Positions 1 through 6,273 of a DNA stretch of 12,933 bases are shown here, in pieces. Each line of letters starts with the position of its first letter. Position 1 is the first letter of the stretch. A program made the translations under genes and the position numbers. This stretch comes from Nitrosomonas sp. (GTDB lineage Bacteria > Pseudomonadota > Gammaproteobacteria > Burkholderiales > Nitrosomonadaceae), in contig DOOY01000279.1 in NCBI GenBank assembly GCA_003514765.1, positions 1 through 12,933 of the forward strand. The letters are read 5' to 3'. The notes under the pieces were generated by a model that did no database searches, was not told the DNA's origin, and saw only the letters and a list, made by a program, of their open reading frames with translations.

Positions 1-227
1 GTTCCAGATGAGCTGCGTTTCGGAATCTGTGTGCCATATTTCTGGCGGAATTTCTCAACACGACCCGCTGTATCAACAATTTTCTGCTTGCCGGTATAGA
101 AGGGGTGGCAAACGGAACATACTTCAATGCTCAAAGGCTTGTTCATTGTGGAGCGCGTTTTAAATTCATTGCCGCAACTGCATGTAACGGTTATTTCCTG
201 ATAATCGGGGTGTATCTCTGCTTTCAT
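1..227 (-). CDS. rpmE: 50S ribosomal protein L31, zinc-binding form (partial, 3' end beyond window)
   Basis: Structural protein of the large ribosomal subunit that contributes to the bridge between subunits. The reading frame starts at the ATG at 227 and runs off the left edge after about 75 codons, so the stop codon is not seen. The N-terminus [20 protein letters not shown] is typical of L31. Cysteines at residues 16, 18, 37 and 40 (CSCG and CSVCHPF) match the four-cysteine zinc-binding (C+) form rather than the zinc-free paralogue made under zinc starvation. The GKQK...GRVEKF segment near residues 46-63 is also characteristic. An AAGGA ribosome binding site lies about 8-9 nt before the start. 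The gene is divergent from dksA. The protein is already slightly longer than the 70 residues of E. coli L31, so it has a short C-terminal extension. Identification is very secure. Confidence 0.96.
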   Translation of the reverse strand, partial: MKAEIHPDYQEITVTCSCGNEFKTRSTMNKPLSIEVCSVCHPFYTGKQKIVDTAGRVEKFRQKYGTQIPKRSSSG

Positions 228-434
228 TGTATTTTATCCTTGGCTACTAAAGCATTAGTGCACATATAACGAAACCGTGCATTATCCTTTAATATTCATA
301 TCAGTGCAACTTTTACCTGGCATTCTGTTCTATAAAAATCGCTATGATTGATAATAACCAGAACGCTTTCATTTATAGGTAAAGATAATAGGCAAAAATA
401 TCTCTGAAAGTGCCATGTCGACAATAAATGAGTG
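228..434. other. Intergenic region between divergent rpmE and dksA
   Basis: This stretch and the dksA leader (to 528) separate two divergent genes and must hold both promoters. It is AT-rich. A dksA promoter candidate can be placed just to its right. I could not place a convincing -35/-10 pair for rpmE on the minus strand. I looked for a Zur-like palindrome, since both flanking products bind zinc, and saw none that was convincing. No RNA gene or ORF of note is visible. Confidence 0.5.
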
Positions 435-465
435 TTGTAACGCAGAAAATAAATTGTTGTATAAT
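435..465 (+). promoter_or_regulatory. Candidate sigma-70 promoter of dksA
   Basis: A perfect TATAAT at 460-465 is preceded by TTGTAA at 435-440. The spacer is 19 bp, longer than the ideal 17, so the -10 box is the firmer part of this call. Predicted transcription would start near 472 and give a leader of about 55 nt before the dksA ATG at 529. This supports the ATG at 529 over the in-frame GTG at 484, which would lie only a few bases after the transcript start. Confidence 0.5.
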
Positions 466-528
466 GCCTTGTTTAATTGAAGCGTGTATTTTATTTTACC
501 CACCAAAAATTGCACAGGAGCACTCAAG

Positions 529-954
529 ATGCCGCAAGAGCTACAGAGAAAAAATGCTACTCCCTATGAACCCAAAGCGGGTGAGGACTATATGAGCCCT
601 GCACAACTTGCACATTTTCGTAAGATACTGGAGGGTATGAAAATTGAATTGAGTCAGGATATTGATCGAGCTGTGCATACGATGCAGGACGAAGCCACAG
701 TTTTTGCAGATCCCAATGATCGCGCCAGCCAGGAATCCGACATGACGCTTGAATTGCGCAACCGGGATCGTGAACGCAAACTTATCAAGAAAATTGATGA
801 AATCATTGCCAAAATTGATTCGAAAGATTATGGTTATTGCGAAAGTTGTGGTATAGAAATAGGATTGAAGCGTCTTGAGGCACGTCCTACTGCAACATTG
901 TGTATTGATTGTAAAACGCTGGACGAGATTCGTGAAAAACAGATGGCGAAATAA
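529..954 (+). CDS. dksA: RNA polymerase-binding transcription factor DksA
   Basis: DksA binds in the secondary channel of RNA polymerase and works with ppGpp in the stringent response, repressing rRNA promoters and activating amino-acid biosynthesis promoters. The 141-residue product matches the family length of about 150. The central coiled coil (about residues 25-98) carries the tip motif DPNDRA with the key D61, D64 and A66. A C4 zinc finger follows with C104, C107, C125 and C128 (YCESCG and LCIDC). The ATG at 529 is chosen because AGGAG lies about 8 nt before it. The frame is open back to a GTG at 484, but that would add 15 residues without a ribosome binding site. All cysteines are present, so this is the canonical zinc form rather than a cysteine-poor DksA2. 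A hairpin terminator follows. Confidence 0.96.
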   Translation: MPQELQRKNATPYEPKAGEDYMSPAQLAHFRKILEGMKIELSQDIDRAVHTMQDEATVFADPNDRASQESDMTLELRNRDRERKLIKKIDEIIAKIDSKDYGYCESCGIEIGLKRLEARPTATLCIDCKTLDEIREKQMAK

Positions 955-1016
955 ATAAGAGATAACGCGGGGTTACTGACAATCTTTGTTGATTAGTCGA
1001 GTATTAACAACAAAAC

Positions 1017-1040
1017 AACCGGCTGCTTTGGCCGGTTTTT
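1017..1040 (+). terminator. Rho-independent terminator of dksA
   Basis: A perfect 7-bp stem, AACCGGC at 1017-1023 with GCCGGTT at 1031-1037, encloses a 7-nt loop and runs into a T tract at 1036-1040. It lies about 60 bp after the dksA stop and faces the convergent cbbY-like gene. Confidence 0.85.
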
Positions 1041-1064
1041 ATTTCAATGGTCCGTGTTAAAGCG

Positions 1065-1093
1065 AAAAATGACACCAACTTTGTCAAGTGTCA
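1065..1093 (-). terminator. Candidate Rho-independent terminator of the ybhP-clsB-sua5-cbbY cluster
   Basis: On the minus strand TGACAC (1093-1088) can pair with GTGTCA (1075-1070) across a 12-nt loop, followed directly by five T residues (1069-1065). The stem is only 6 bp and modest in GC, so strength is uncertain. The 5' arm lies within the last sense codons of the CbbY-like gene and the stop codon sits in the loop. It is back to back with the dksA terminator, as expected between convergent genes. Confidence 0.55.
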
Positions 1094-1869
1094 GTTAGCC
1101 TTTGTAATGCTTCAGCATCTATCCATTGCTTATCAAAATGAACGAAGTTGTTTGAAATTTGTGTAAAAAATTGATTTGGTTCGCCAAGATCAGACAATAC
1201 GGCAATCGCACCCGCAAAATTCTGGCGGCATGTATAGTTGTTGATGGTAATTAATGTTGGCAAATTGGCTGCACGTGCAGCTATTAATCCATTTTCAGAG
1301 TCTTCGATTGCGATACATTGCGATGCTTCTAAGTTCAGTTTGTTCAGAACCCAGAAATAAATGTCCGGTGCCGGTTTTTTTTGCGGCACAATATCACCGG
1401 CACCAATCACATCAAATAAATTTGTAGCATTCTCGCCCAAAGTGGATTGCAACAAGTAAGTGACATTTTCTGGCGTGGTGGTCGTTGCAATGGCCAGTTT
1501 AATATTCTTATCCTGCAAGTCATGAATTAAACGTTTAACACCTGGTCGTAATGGAATCTCACCTTGCTCCATGCGTTTTTTGAAATGGAGTGTCTTGGTT
1601 TTGTGCAAACATGCTATCCATTCATCCAGATTGTTTCTGGCGAGTTCTTCGGGCATGTATTTTTCGATATAGAATCGAATTCTCTCTTTTCCGCCAGTTA
1701 CTTGCAGTAATTCGCCATACAAAGGAACATCCCATTCCCAGGATAGACCGAATTCTTGAAACGCTGCATTAAATGCAGGGCGATGGCCATCTTGCTCGGT
1801 ATCGGCCAAAGTGCCATCAACATCAAAAAGGACCGCTTTTAATTGATTATGAGTTTTTTCTGTATTCAT
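1084..1869 (-). CDS. cbbY: HAD-family phosphatase, CbbY type (probable xylulose-1,5-bisphosphate phosphatase)
   Basis: CbbY phosphatases of autotrophs remove misfire products of RuBisCO, notably xylulose-1,5-bisphosphate, by phosphate hydrolysis in the cytoplasm. All HAD motifs are visible in the 261 residues: motif I FDVDGTLADTE with nucleophile D16 and acid/base D18, motif II around the T129 run in AIATTTT, motif III lysines K164/K165 in QKKPAPDIY, and motif IV E189/D190 in IEDSENGL. The cap contains VTGGKERI (57-64) and GEIPLRPG (103-110), which I recognise from proteobacterial CbbY and which separate it from generic phosphoglucomutase-like HADs. The ATG overlaps the stop of the upstream gene as ATGA, implying translational coupling. 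No cbb operon genes are in the window, so the substrate is inferred from sequence resemblance. It could be a related sugar phosphatase of subfamily IA. Confidence 0.8.
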   Translation of the reverse strand: MNTEKTHNQLKAVLFDVDGTLADTEQDGHRPAFNAAFQEFGLSWEWDVPLYGELLQVTGGKERIRFYIEKYMPEELARNNLDEWIACLHKTKTLHFKKRMEQGEIPLRPGVKRLIHDLQDKNIKLAIATTTTPENVTYLLQSTLGENATNLFDVIGAGDIVPQKKPAPDIYFWVLNKLNLEASQCIAIEDSENGLIAARAANLPTLITINNYTCRQNFAGAIAVLSDLGEPNQFFTQISNNFVHFDKQWIDAEALQRLTDT

Positions 1870-2888
1870 ATTGTAGTTGATATATGTGAAAAACTTGCTC
1901 TTTGCAAGCGATCAGTTATGGCTAGCCAGGACGGTAGTTCCGGCGGGGTTTCCATTATTATACAATCGAGTGATGCATGATCATACTGATGCAGTGTTGC
2001 ATAGAGATGTTTGCCATAACTGACCGGATTTTTAGGCAAGCGTGCATGGTGAATATTTGAATCGTTCAGTTCAGAGAGATCAATGTCAGACCAGGTAATA
2101 ACGACTGACCGTAAATTGCGCGTAGAAAGTATGCGTGCTGTCTGAAATATTACTTCAGTTGGATAAAGCTTGAGCGGCGTTGTGGGCGCATAGTGTGCCG
2201 GTAGCGAACCCGAAACGCGTGTTGCCGATTTTTTATTCTGACATAAAATAGCAGTCTTACCCAAGACAGATTCAATCGCAGATACAGAGATTCCGCCTGG
2301 CCTGAGCACAGAGACAGTGCCACGATTAAATCCGACAATAGTGCTTTCTAGTCCAATTGTACAAGCACCGCCATCCAGAATCATATCTATTTTTTTGTCT
2401 AGAGCAGCACGTACATGTGTGGCTGATGTGGGACTGATTTTGCCAAAAAGATTCGCTGACGGGGCTGCAATTGCCCTGTCGGGTCCTAGTGCGTGGAGTA
2501 ACGCAAGTGCTACAGAATGTGCGGGTATACGAATACCAACAGTATCTTGGCCGCCGGTGATGTAATTCGGGATATGTTGGCTGCGTTTGAGAATTAGCGT
2601 TAACGGACCAGGCCAGAAATGATTGGCCAGAGTCCATGCCGGTTCGGGTATTGCTTGTGTCCAATATTTTAAGAAAGCAATATCGCCTATATGGACGATT
2701 AAAGGGTGATTTGTCGGGCGCTGTTTTATTTCATAGACTTTCCGAACGGCGGCTGCATTGGTAACATCTGCTCCCAATCCATAAACTGTCTCGGTTGGAA
2801 AAGCAACAATACCTCCGGTTTTCATTAACCGGGCAGCTGTGATTATTTGATCCAGCTTTTCCTGACTCAGTTTATTTTTATCCAGCAT
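1866..2888 (-). CDS. sua5: L-threonylcarbamoyladenylate synthase, Sua5 type
   Basis: This enzyme makes threonylcarbamoyl-AMP from threonine, bicarbonate and ATP, the first step of t6A37 formation in ANN-decoding tRNAs; TsaD and partners then transfer the group. The YrdC-like domain spans about residues 10-205: PTETVYGLGAD (31-41), KQRPTNHPLIVH (55-66) with the conserved KxR and PL, then APSAN, LDGG, GLESTIV and LRPGG. A C-terminal Sua5 domain follows with the linker motif GSLPAHYAP (H232, Y233). At 340 residues it is the long two-domain Sua5 form, not the short TsaC of about 190. I chose the ATG at 2888, with GGA just upstream. A TTG at 2897, immediately after the clsB stop, would add three residues. 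The stop overlaps the next ATG. Confidence 0.93.
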   Translation of the reverse strand: MLDKNKLSQEKLDQIITAARLMKTGGIVAFPTETVYGLGADVTNAAAVRKVYEIKQRPTNHPLIVHIGDIAFLKYWTQAIPEPAWTLANHFWPGPLTLILKRSQHIPNYITGGQDTVGIRIPAHSVALALLHALGPDRAIAAPSANLFGKISPTSATHVRAALDKKIDMILDGGACTIGLESTIVGFNRGTVSVLRPGGISVSAIESVLGKTAILCQNKKSATRVSGSLPAHYAPTTPLKLYPTEVIFQTARILSTRNLRSVVITWSDIDLSELNDSNIHHARLPKNPVSYGKHLYATLHQYDHASLDCIIMETPPELPSWLAITDRLQRASFSHISTTI

Positions 2889-2897
2889 TAATTCCAA

Positions 2898-4085
2898 TTA
2901 TGCGTTACTGTTATGATTCGTTTTCTTTTGACCGTAACCCAGTATACTCTGGGCATAATAAATCACATAATAACTGAGCCAATTGGTAGCATGATATAGC
3001 CATGATTTTGATTGCCAGCCAGTGCGGGCTACTAAGGTAGATTCTTTGACAATGGTTTGTTTCAAGCTCGCTCTTAATTGATTGGCAAAAATGTTGTCCT
3101 GAACTACAACATTGGCTTCCCTTGCAAGCATCAAACTGAAAGGGTCGATATTTGAAGAGCCAACAGTTGCCCAATGCCGATCAATGACAGCTACTTTGGC
3201 ATGTAGATACCCTTTGTCGTATTCGTAAATGTTAATACCCGCATCTAGGAGATTTCCATAAAGTGCATGTGTTGCGTAATGCTGCAAACGATACTCAACC
3301 CTTCCTTGCAATAACAGTATTACATTGACACCGCGTCGGGCTGCTTTGTTCAATGCGTTACAGAAATTCATTCCGGGCAGGAAATAGGCGTTTGCGATGA
3401 TAATTTCATTTTGTGCATTACTGATGGCTTCTAGATAGGCTTGCTCAATATCATGACGGTGACGTAAGTTATCTCGTATCAAAAAACCGGCATATTGATT
3501 GCCTTTATGTTCACCGGTAGGCTGTAACTTTATCTTATTTGCCCAGCGTTTTTTAAAGTGCGCCCAGGCAACGATCAACCACAGACGCTGCGTTGCTGCA
3601 TAAATTTTTTTTAGAAGTGGTCCTTCGACTAAAATAGCGTAATCAAAACGCGGTATTTGCTCATGCCGGATCTGTTCATAATCATCGATAATATTAATGC
3701 CACCGACAAAAGCAATGCATGCATCAATAACCACAAGTTTTCTATGCATGCGTCGCAGCCGATAGCGGCGCAACTTAAAGAAAAGTACTTCACGTCGATA
3801 AATCAGTACCTTAACATCAGCGTCCAGCATGCTTTGAATAAAAAAATCCGGCAGCATATAAGAGCCGAACCCATCAATGAGTAAATAGACTGATACCCCT
3901 CTTTTTGCAGCACGTATCAAGGCTGCAGCAATTTTTTGCCCGGTCAGGTCATTTTTAAAAATATAAGTTTCAAAATGGATTTCAAGCTTTGCAGTGTCAA
4001 TCGCTTGTTCTAGTGCCGGGAAATATTCGCTGCCATTATGCAATAGCCGGATTTTATTTCCATCCGCATAACCCGTTTGAATCAT
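2898..4085 (-). CDS. clsB: Cardiolipin synthase ClsB-like phospholipase D family protein
   Basis: Membrane-associated phosphatidyltransferase expected to form cardiolipin, or phosphatidylglycerol, from phospholipid substrates. Two HKD motifs of the phospholipase D superfamily are complete: H114-K116-D121 (HRKLVVID, followed by GGIN) and H295-K297-D302 (HAKVAVID, followed by GSSNIDP). The length of 395 residues is close to E. coli ClsB (YbhO, about 413), and no N-terminal transmembrane pair as in ClsA is seen. The ATG at 4085 overlaps the ybhP-like stop as ATGA. In E. coli, clsB likewise sits beside ybhP, so both family and neighbourhood agree. The C-terminus, about residues 360-385, is aromatic and hydrophobic (SWLYHATNWLSYYVIYYAQ) and may touch the membrane. 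Exact headgroup donor and acceptor cannot be read from sequence. Confidence 0.88.
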   Translation of the reverse strand: MIQTGYADGNKIRLLHNGSEYFPALEQAIDTAKLEIHFETYIFKNDLTGQKIAAALIRAAKRGVSVYLLIDGFGSYMLPDFFIQSMLDADVKVLIYRREVLFFKLRRYRLRRMHRKLVVIDACIAFVGGINIIDDYEQIRHEQIPRFDYAILVEGPLLKKIYAATQRLWLIVAWAHFKKRWANKIKLQPTGEHKGNQYAGFLIRDNLRHRHDIEQAYLEAISNAQNEIIIANAYFLPGMNFCNALNKAARRGVNVILLLQGRVEYRLQHYATHALYGNLLDAGINIYEYDKGYLHAKVAVIDRHWATVGSSNIDPFSLMLAREANVVVQDNIFANQLRASLKQTIVKESTLVARTGWQSKSWLYHATNWLSYYVIYYAQSILGYGQKKTNHNSNA

Positions 4086-4888
4086 CTGCGAATGACATTA
4101 GTGGATAATGCAGCGTGATCTGAGGTCTTGGACCAGGGATGACCGTGGTGAACGCAAGTATTTTCTATATGGAACCCGCGTACGTAAATGCGGTCAAGCC
4201 GTAAAATCGGTAATGCAGACGGAAAACTGCGTGCAGCTCTGCCATGTGTAAACTCAAAGACTTCCGTCAGGTCAAGTGCATTTGCCAGCATTGGACCTGT
4301 CATTTCCCGCCAGTCATTAAAGTCACCGGCAATTACCAGCGGTGCGTGGGGTGGAACCAATTTTTTTATGCGTTTCTTTAAGGCTCTCAATTGTGTGTGC
4401 CTGCCTTTCTTGAATAATCCTAAATGCACGCAGATACAATGCAGATTTTCCTCCCATTCGGTCATGCTGATTTCACAATGCAACAGACCGCGGCTTTCAA
4501 AGCGATGGGCAGAGATGTCTTCATTTTCCCAGGAAACGATAGGGTATCGACTTAGGATGGCATTACCATGATGGCCGGATTCGTAAATCGCATTTTTTCC
4601 GTATATCGATTGCGGCCATACTGAATCAGCAAAAAATTCATGTTGGCTACTGTCTGGCCAGTCATTAAAGCGCGCGGCATGCTTGGTATGATGTCCAACC
4701 ACTTCCTGGAGAAAAACAATATCGGCGTTAAGGCCGCGCAGGCAGTCCCGTTGCTCATGAACAATCAGGCGCTGATTAAAACTGGAAAACCCTTTATGTA
4801 TATTGTAGGTGGCAATATGTAATTTATTAAGCACGGTAATATCTGGATAAAAAGAAATAATACTCAAATCAATATAGATGAAGCCCAT
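4082..4888 (-). CDS. ybhP: Endonuclease/exonuclease/phosphatase family protein, YbhP-like
   Basis: Metal-dependent phosphoesterase of the EEP fold (DNase I / sphingomyelinase-like). Fold residues are in place: N29 in TYNIHKG, E62 in LQEVV, H155 in CVHLGLF, D189 and N191 in GDFNDW, D232 in LDRIY, and D257-H258 in SDHAALS. The NIHKG start and neighbouring clsB match YbhP, whose substrate is not firmly known; a role in phospholipid or lipid-linked turnover is inferred from the linkage. The start is uncertain. The only ATG before the conserved core is at 4888, but it lacks a clear ribosome binding site and gives an unusual hydrophobic lead-in of about 20 residues. A GTG at 4834 (giving MLNKLHIATYN...) would match the usual family N-terminus better but also lacks a clear ribosome binding site. 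It is the first gene of the leftward cluster. Confidence 0.85.
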   Translation of the reverse strand: MGFIYIDLSIISFYPDITVLNKLHIATYNIHKGFSSFNQRLIVHEQRDCLRGLNADIVFLQEVVGHHTKHAARFNDWPDSSQHEFFADSVWPQSIYGKNAIYESGHHGNAILSRYPIVSWENEDISAHRFESRGLLHCEISMTEWEENLHCICVHLGLFKKGRHTQLRALKKRIKKLVPPHAPLVIAGDFNDWREMTGPMLANALDLTEVFEFTHGRAARSFPSALPILRLDRIYVRGFHIENTCVHHGHPWSKTSDHAALSTNVIRR

Positions 4889-5206
4889 CAGCTTATTAAA
4901 AAATATGGCCTTGATAAGGAAGCTGTGGTTTGTTACATAGTGTTTGTTACGGATATCACAACGATTAATTTAAGTCGACAACTAAATATTAGAATAGTGA
5001 TTTTGTTGAAATCCACGCATAAAGATAAAGATCGAATATTTCAGAATATGTTCATTATAGAAATAAGCGCGAAAATAATAATATATTCAAGCATGACCTG
5101 CTCCAGTTTAAATTTTTGAGTATTGACCGGACGACGCGCACAGCGGCAAGCTAAATAGAAACTGAATCATGAAAGCGGATTTTCCATTAAGCGCAAGCAA
5201 TTGAGT
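4889..5206. other. AT-rich gene-poor interval upstream of ybhP
   Basis: About 318 bp with no gene I can support. It should hold the promoter of the leftward ybhP cluster, yet no clear -35/-10 pair stands out on the minus strand. On the plus strand a frame is open from 4823 to the TGA ending at 5119. Its possible GTG start at 4925 follows AAGGA by about 4 nt and would give a 64-residue peptide, but the composition (Ile, Leu, Ser, Asn rich) looks like translated AT-rich DNA. I do not annotate it as a gene. Downstream of the DUF4156 gene I see no convincing hairpin terminator. Confidence 0.5.
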
Positions 5207-5575
5207 CTACTTGCAACTATAAGCATGTCCAATAAAAATTATCGTTTTGTCAATTTCTGGAACTTCATAGCGGCCATAGCGAGCTGTATTATTTGTATGT
5301 TTTATCAATACAGTGTTGCCGCCTAGTTTGGACGTTTCATCTCTTAAATTATTCCTGGCGGTCATCAGCCGTTCAGGGTAGGATGCATCCTCCCCCATAT
5401 TTTGTGATGAACCCCTGATTTCACCTAACGATCGACATTCTGCAAGATTCTGTTCACCCAGTAATATCATAATTGACTCTGTCTTTGGCTTTTCAGATAT
5501 TGCTGTGCTGCTGATGAGAATCAATGCGAAGGGTATCGTTTTGATTAACAATCTGAGCTTTGATGAAACATTCAC
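5207..5575 (-). CDS. Small exported protein, DUF4156-like
   Basis: A 122-residue protein of unknown function. Residues 6-27 form a signal peptide (KLRLLIK, then a hydrophobic run ending SSTAIS), so it is probably periplasmic or outer-membrane associated. The mature part has C47 in ECRSLGEI, then NNLRDETSKLGGNTVL (75-90) and a closing GHAYSC with C121. The pattern of Cys-x-x-LGE, then an LR...A/S-x-LGGNTV helix-turn, then a GxAYxC end is what I associate with DUF4156, whose members are often lipoproteins. Here no lipobox cysteine is present, and C47 and C121 could form a disulfide. The start is GTG at 5575, chosen because AAGGGAG lies 8 nt upstream; the frame is open to a TTG at 5641 without a ribosome binding site. 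It stands alone, divergent from ibaG. Confidence 0.7.
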   Translation of the reverse strand: MNVSSKLRLLIKTIPFALILISSTAISEKPKTESIMILLGEQNLAECRSLGEIRGSSQNMGEDASYPERLMTARNNLRDETSKLGGNTVLIKHTNNTARYGRYEVPEIDKTIIFIGHAYSCK

Positions 5576-5659
5576 ATTTAGTACTCCCTTAATAAATCTG
5601 TTTTTATCTTCGAAAAACGTACTTGGATTCAACTTGTACAATCCATCTTTAAAAATGCA

Positions 5660-5689
5660 ATTATAGATCGGTGTTAATATGGGGTTTAA
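5660..5689 (-). promoter_or_regulatory. Candidate promoter of the DUF4156-like gene
   Basis: On the minus strand a perfect TATAAT lies at 5665-5660, with TTAAAC at 5689-5684 as a weak -35 across an 18-bp spacer. It would give a leader of about 75-80 nt before the GTG at 5575. The surrounding DNA is AT-rich, so chance matches are likely; only the -10 is strong. Confidence 0.35.
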
Positions 5690-5807
5690 AAATGCGCACT
5701 ATTTGCACTATTATATTTCATATAGAAATTGCGTTTTTCGTCATAATGCCATAATTACAATAGTGCTTGCTATAACACTTATGGTATTTCAAGAGCCTGC
5801 AAGATTT

Positions 5808-5836
5808 TTGTGATGATGAGCGAATTTTTTTATAAG
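5808..5836 (+). promoter_or_regulatory. Candidate sigma-70 promoter of ibaG
   Basis: TTGTGA at 5808-5813 and TATAAG at 5831-5836 are separated by exactly 17 bp and lie about 80 bp before the ibaG start. An alternative extended -10 (TGCTATAAC, around 5767-5775) has no matching -35. The 340-bp stretch between the DUF4156 gene and ibaG holds this and the opposing promoter and nothing else I can name. Confidence 0.5.
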
Positions 5837-5915
5837 CAATAGCTCACTTTTTCTAAGCACATGTTTGGCGAAAGGCTATAAGCTCGTTTACGATATTAAT
5901 TTTTGAAGAGAAAAA

Positions 5916-6158
5916 ATGATTACTGCGGATAATATTAAGAATTATATCGAGGCTTCACTGCCTTGTGAGTTGGTGCAGGTTGAAGGTGATGATGGACATC
6001 ATTTTCAGGCTGTTATTGTCAGTGCCGAATTCAGAGGCAAGCGTATGATTCAGCAACATCAACTTGTTTATAAGGCGTTAGGCGACAAAATGAAGCAGGA
6101 AATACATGCACTATCAATGAAAACTTTTACGCCTGAAGAATGGGCAGCGAAAGGCTGA
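5916..6158 (+). CDS. ibaG: BolA-family protein IbaG
   Basis: Small cytoplasmic BolA/IbaG protein. Family members pair with monothiol glutaredoxins to bind [2Fe-2S] clusters and act in iron-sulfur cluster handling; E. coli IbaG is linked to acid response. The whole 80-residue product is a single BolA domain: HFQAVIVSAEFRGKRMIQQH (29-48), VYKALGDKMKQEIHALSMKTFTPEEW (51-76). H64 in the IHALS motif is the invariant histidine, and C17 and H28/H29 lie near the loop that could supply other ligands. GAAGAG sits about 7 nt before the ATG. In many proteobacteria ibaG adjoins murA or mla genes; here it stands alone, convergent with prsT, which is unusual but not unique. The family call is firm, and IbaG rather than BolA proper is favoured by the short length and TPEEW ending. 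Confidence 0.92.
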   Translation: MITADNIKNYIEASLPCELVQVEGDDGHHFQAVIVSAEFRGKRMIQQHQLVYKALGDKMKQEIHALSMKTFTPEEWAAKG

Positions 6159-6186
6159 TTCTTTGTAAAGTGTTTTTTGTAAGCGA

Positions 6187-6228
6187 ACCGAATAAACGCA
6201 ACTCTATGATGAGATATGTTTATTCGGT
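6187..6228. repeat. Perfect 11-bp inverted repeat between convergent ibaG and prsT
   Basis: ACCGAATAAAC at 6187-6197 is exactly mirrored by GTTTATTCGGT at 6218-6228 around a 20-nt loop. It lies 29 bp after the ibaG stop and about 45 bp from the prsT stop. Neither arm is followed by a T tract on its outgoing strand, so it is not a textbook intrinsic terminator. It could still stabilise transcript ends from either gene. A second weak stem, AGCTCG/CGAGTT, lies at 6242-6260. Confidence 0.7.
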
Positions 6229-6273
6229 GCACAGCAGTAGAAGCTCGTTTTTGGCGAGTTGTTCTATATTTGA

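Noticed and set aside
484..528. GTG at 484 as an upstream start of dksA, adding 15 residues
   Set aside because: It lies only about 20 bp after the TATAAT box and has no ribosome binding site, while AGGAG sits correctly before the ATG at 529, which gives the family-typical N-terminus.
228..528. Zur-type zinc operator between rpmE and dksA, both zinc proteins
   Set aside because: No clear 7-1-7 palindrome was found, and zinc-form L31 and DksA are normally not the Zur-repressed copies.
4188..4571. Long plus-strand ORF inside the ybhP-like gene
   Set aside because: It lies opposite a well-conserved enzyme with catalytic residues intact; its translation has no family features and mirrors the real gene's codon pattern.
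5045..5180. Minus-strand open stretch downstream of the DUF4156 gene (reading ...QKFKLEQVMLEYIIIFAL...)
   Set aside because: About 40 codons with no start codon before an internal ATG, no ribosome binding site and AT-driven composition; not separable from noise.
5880..6250. Direct repeat AAGCTCGTTT at 5880-5889 and 6241-6250 flanking ibaG
   Set aside because: Only 10 bp, no accompanying inverted repeats or other element features, and ibaG looks native; chance match is the simplest explanation.
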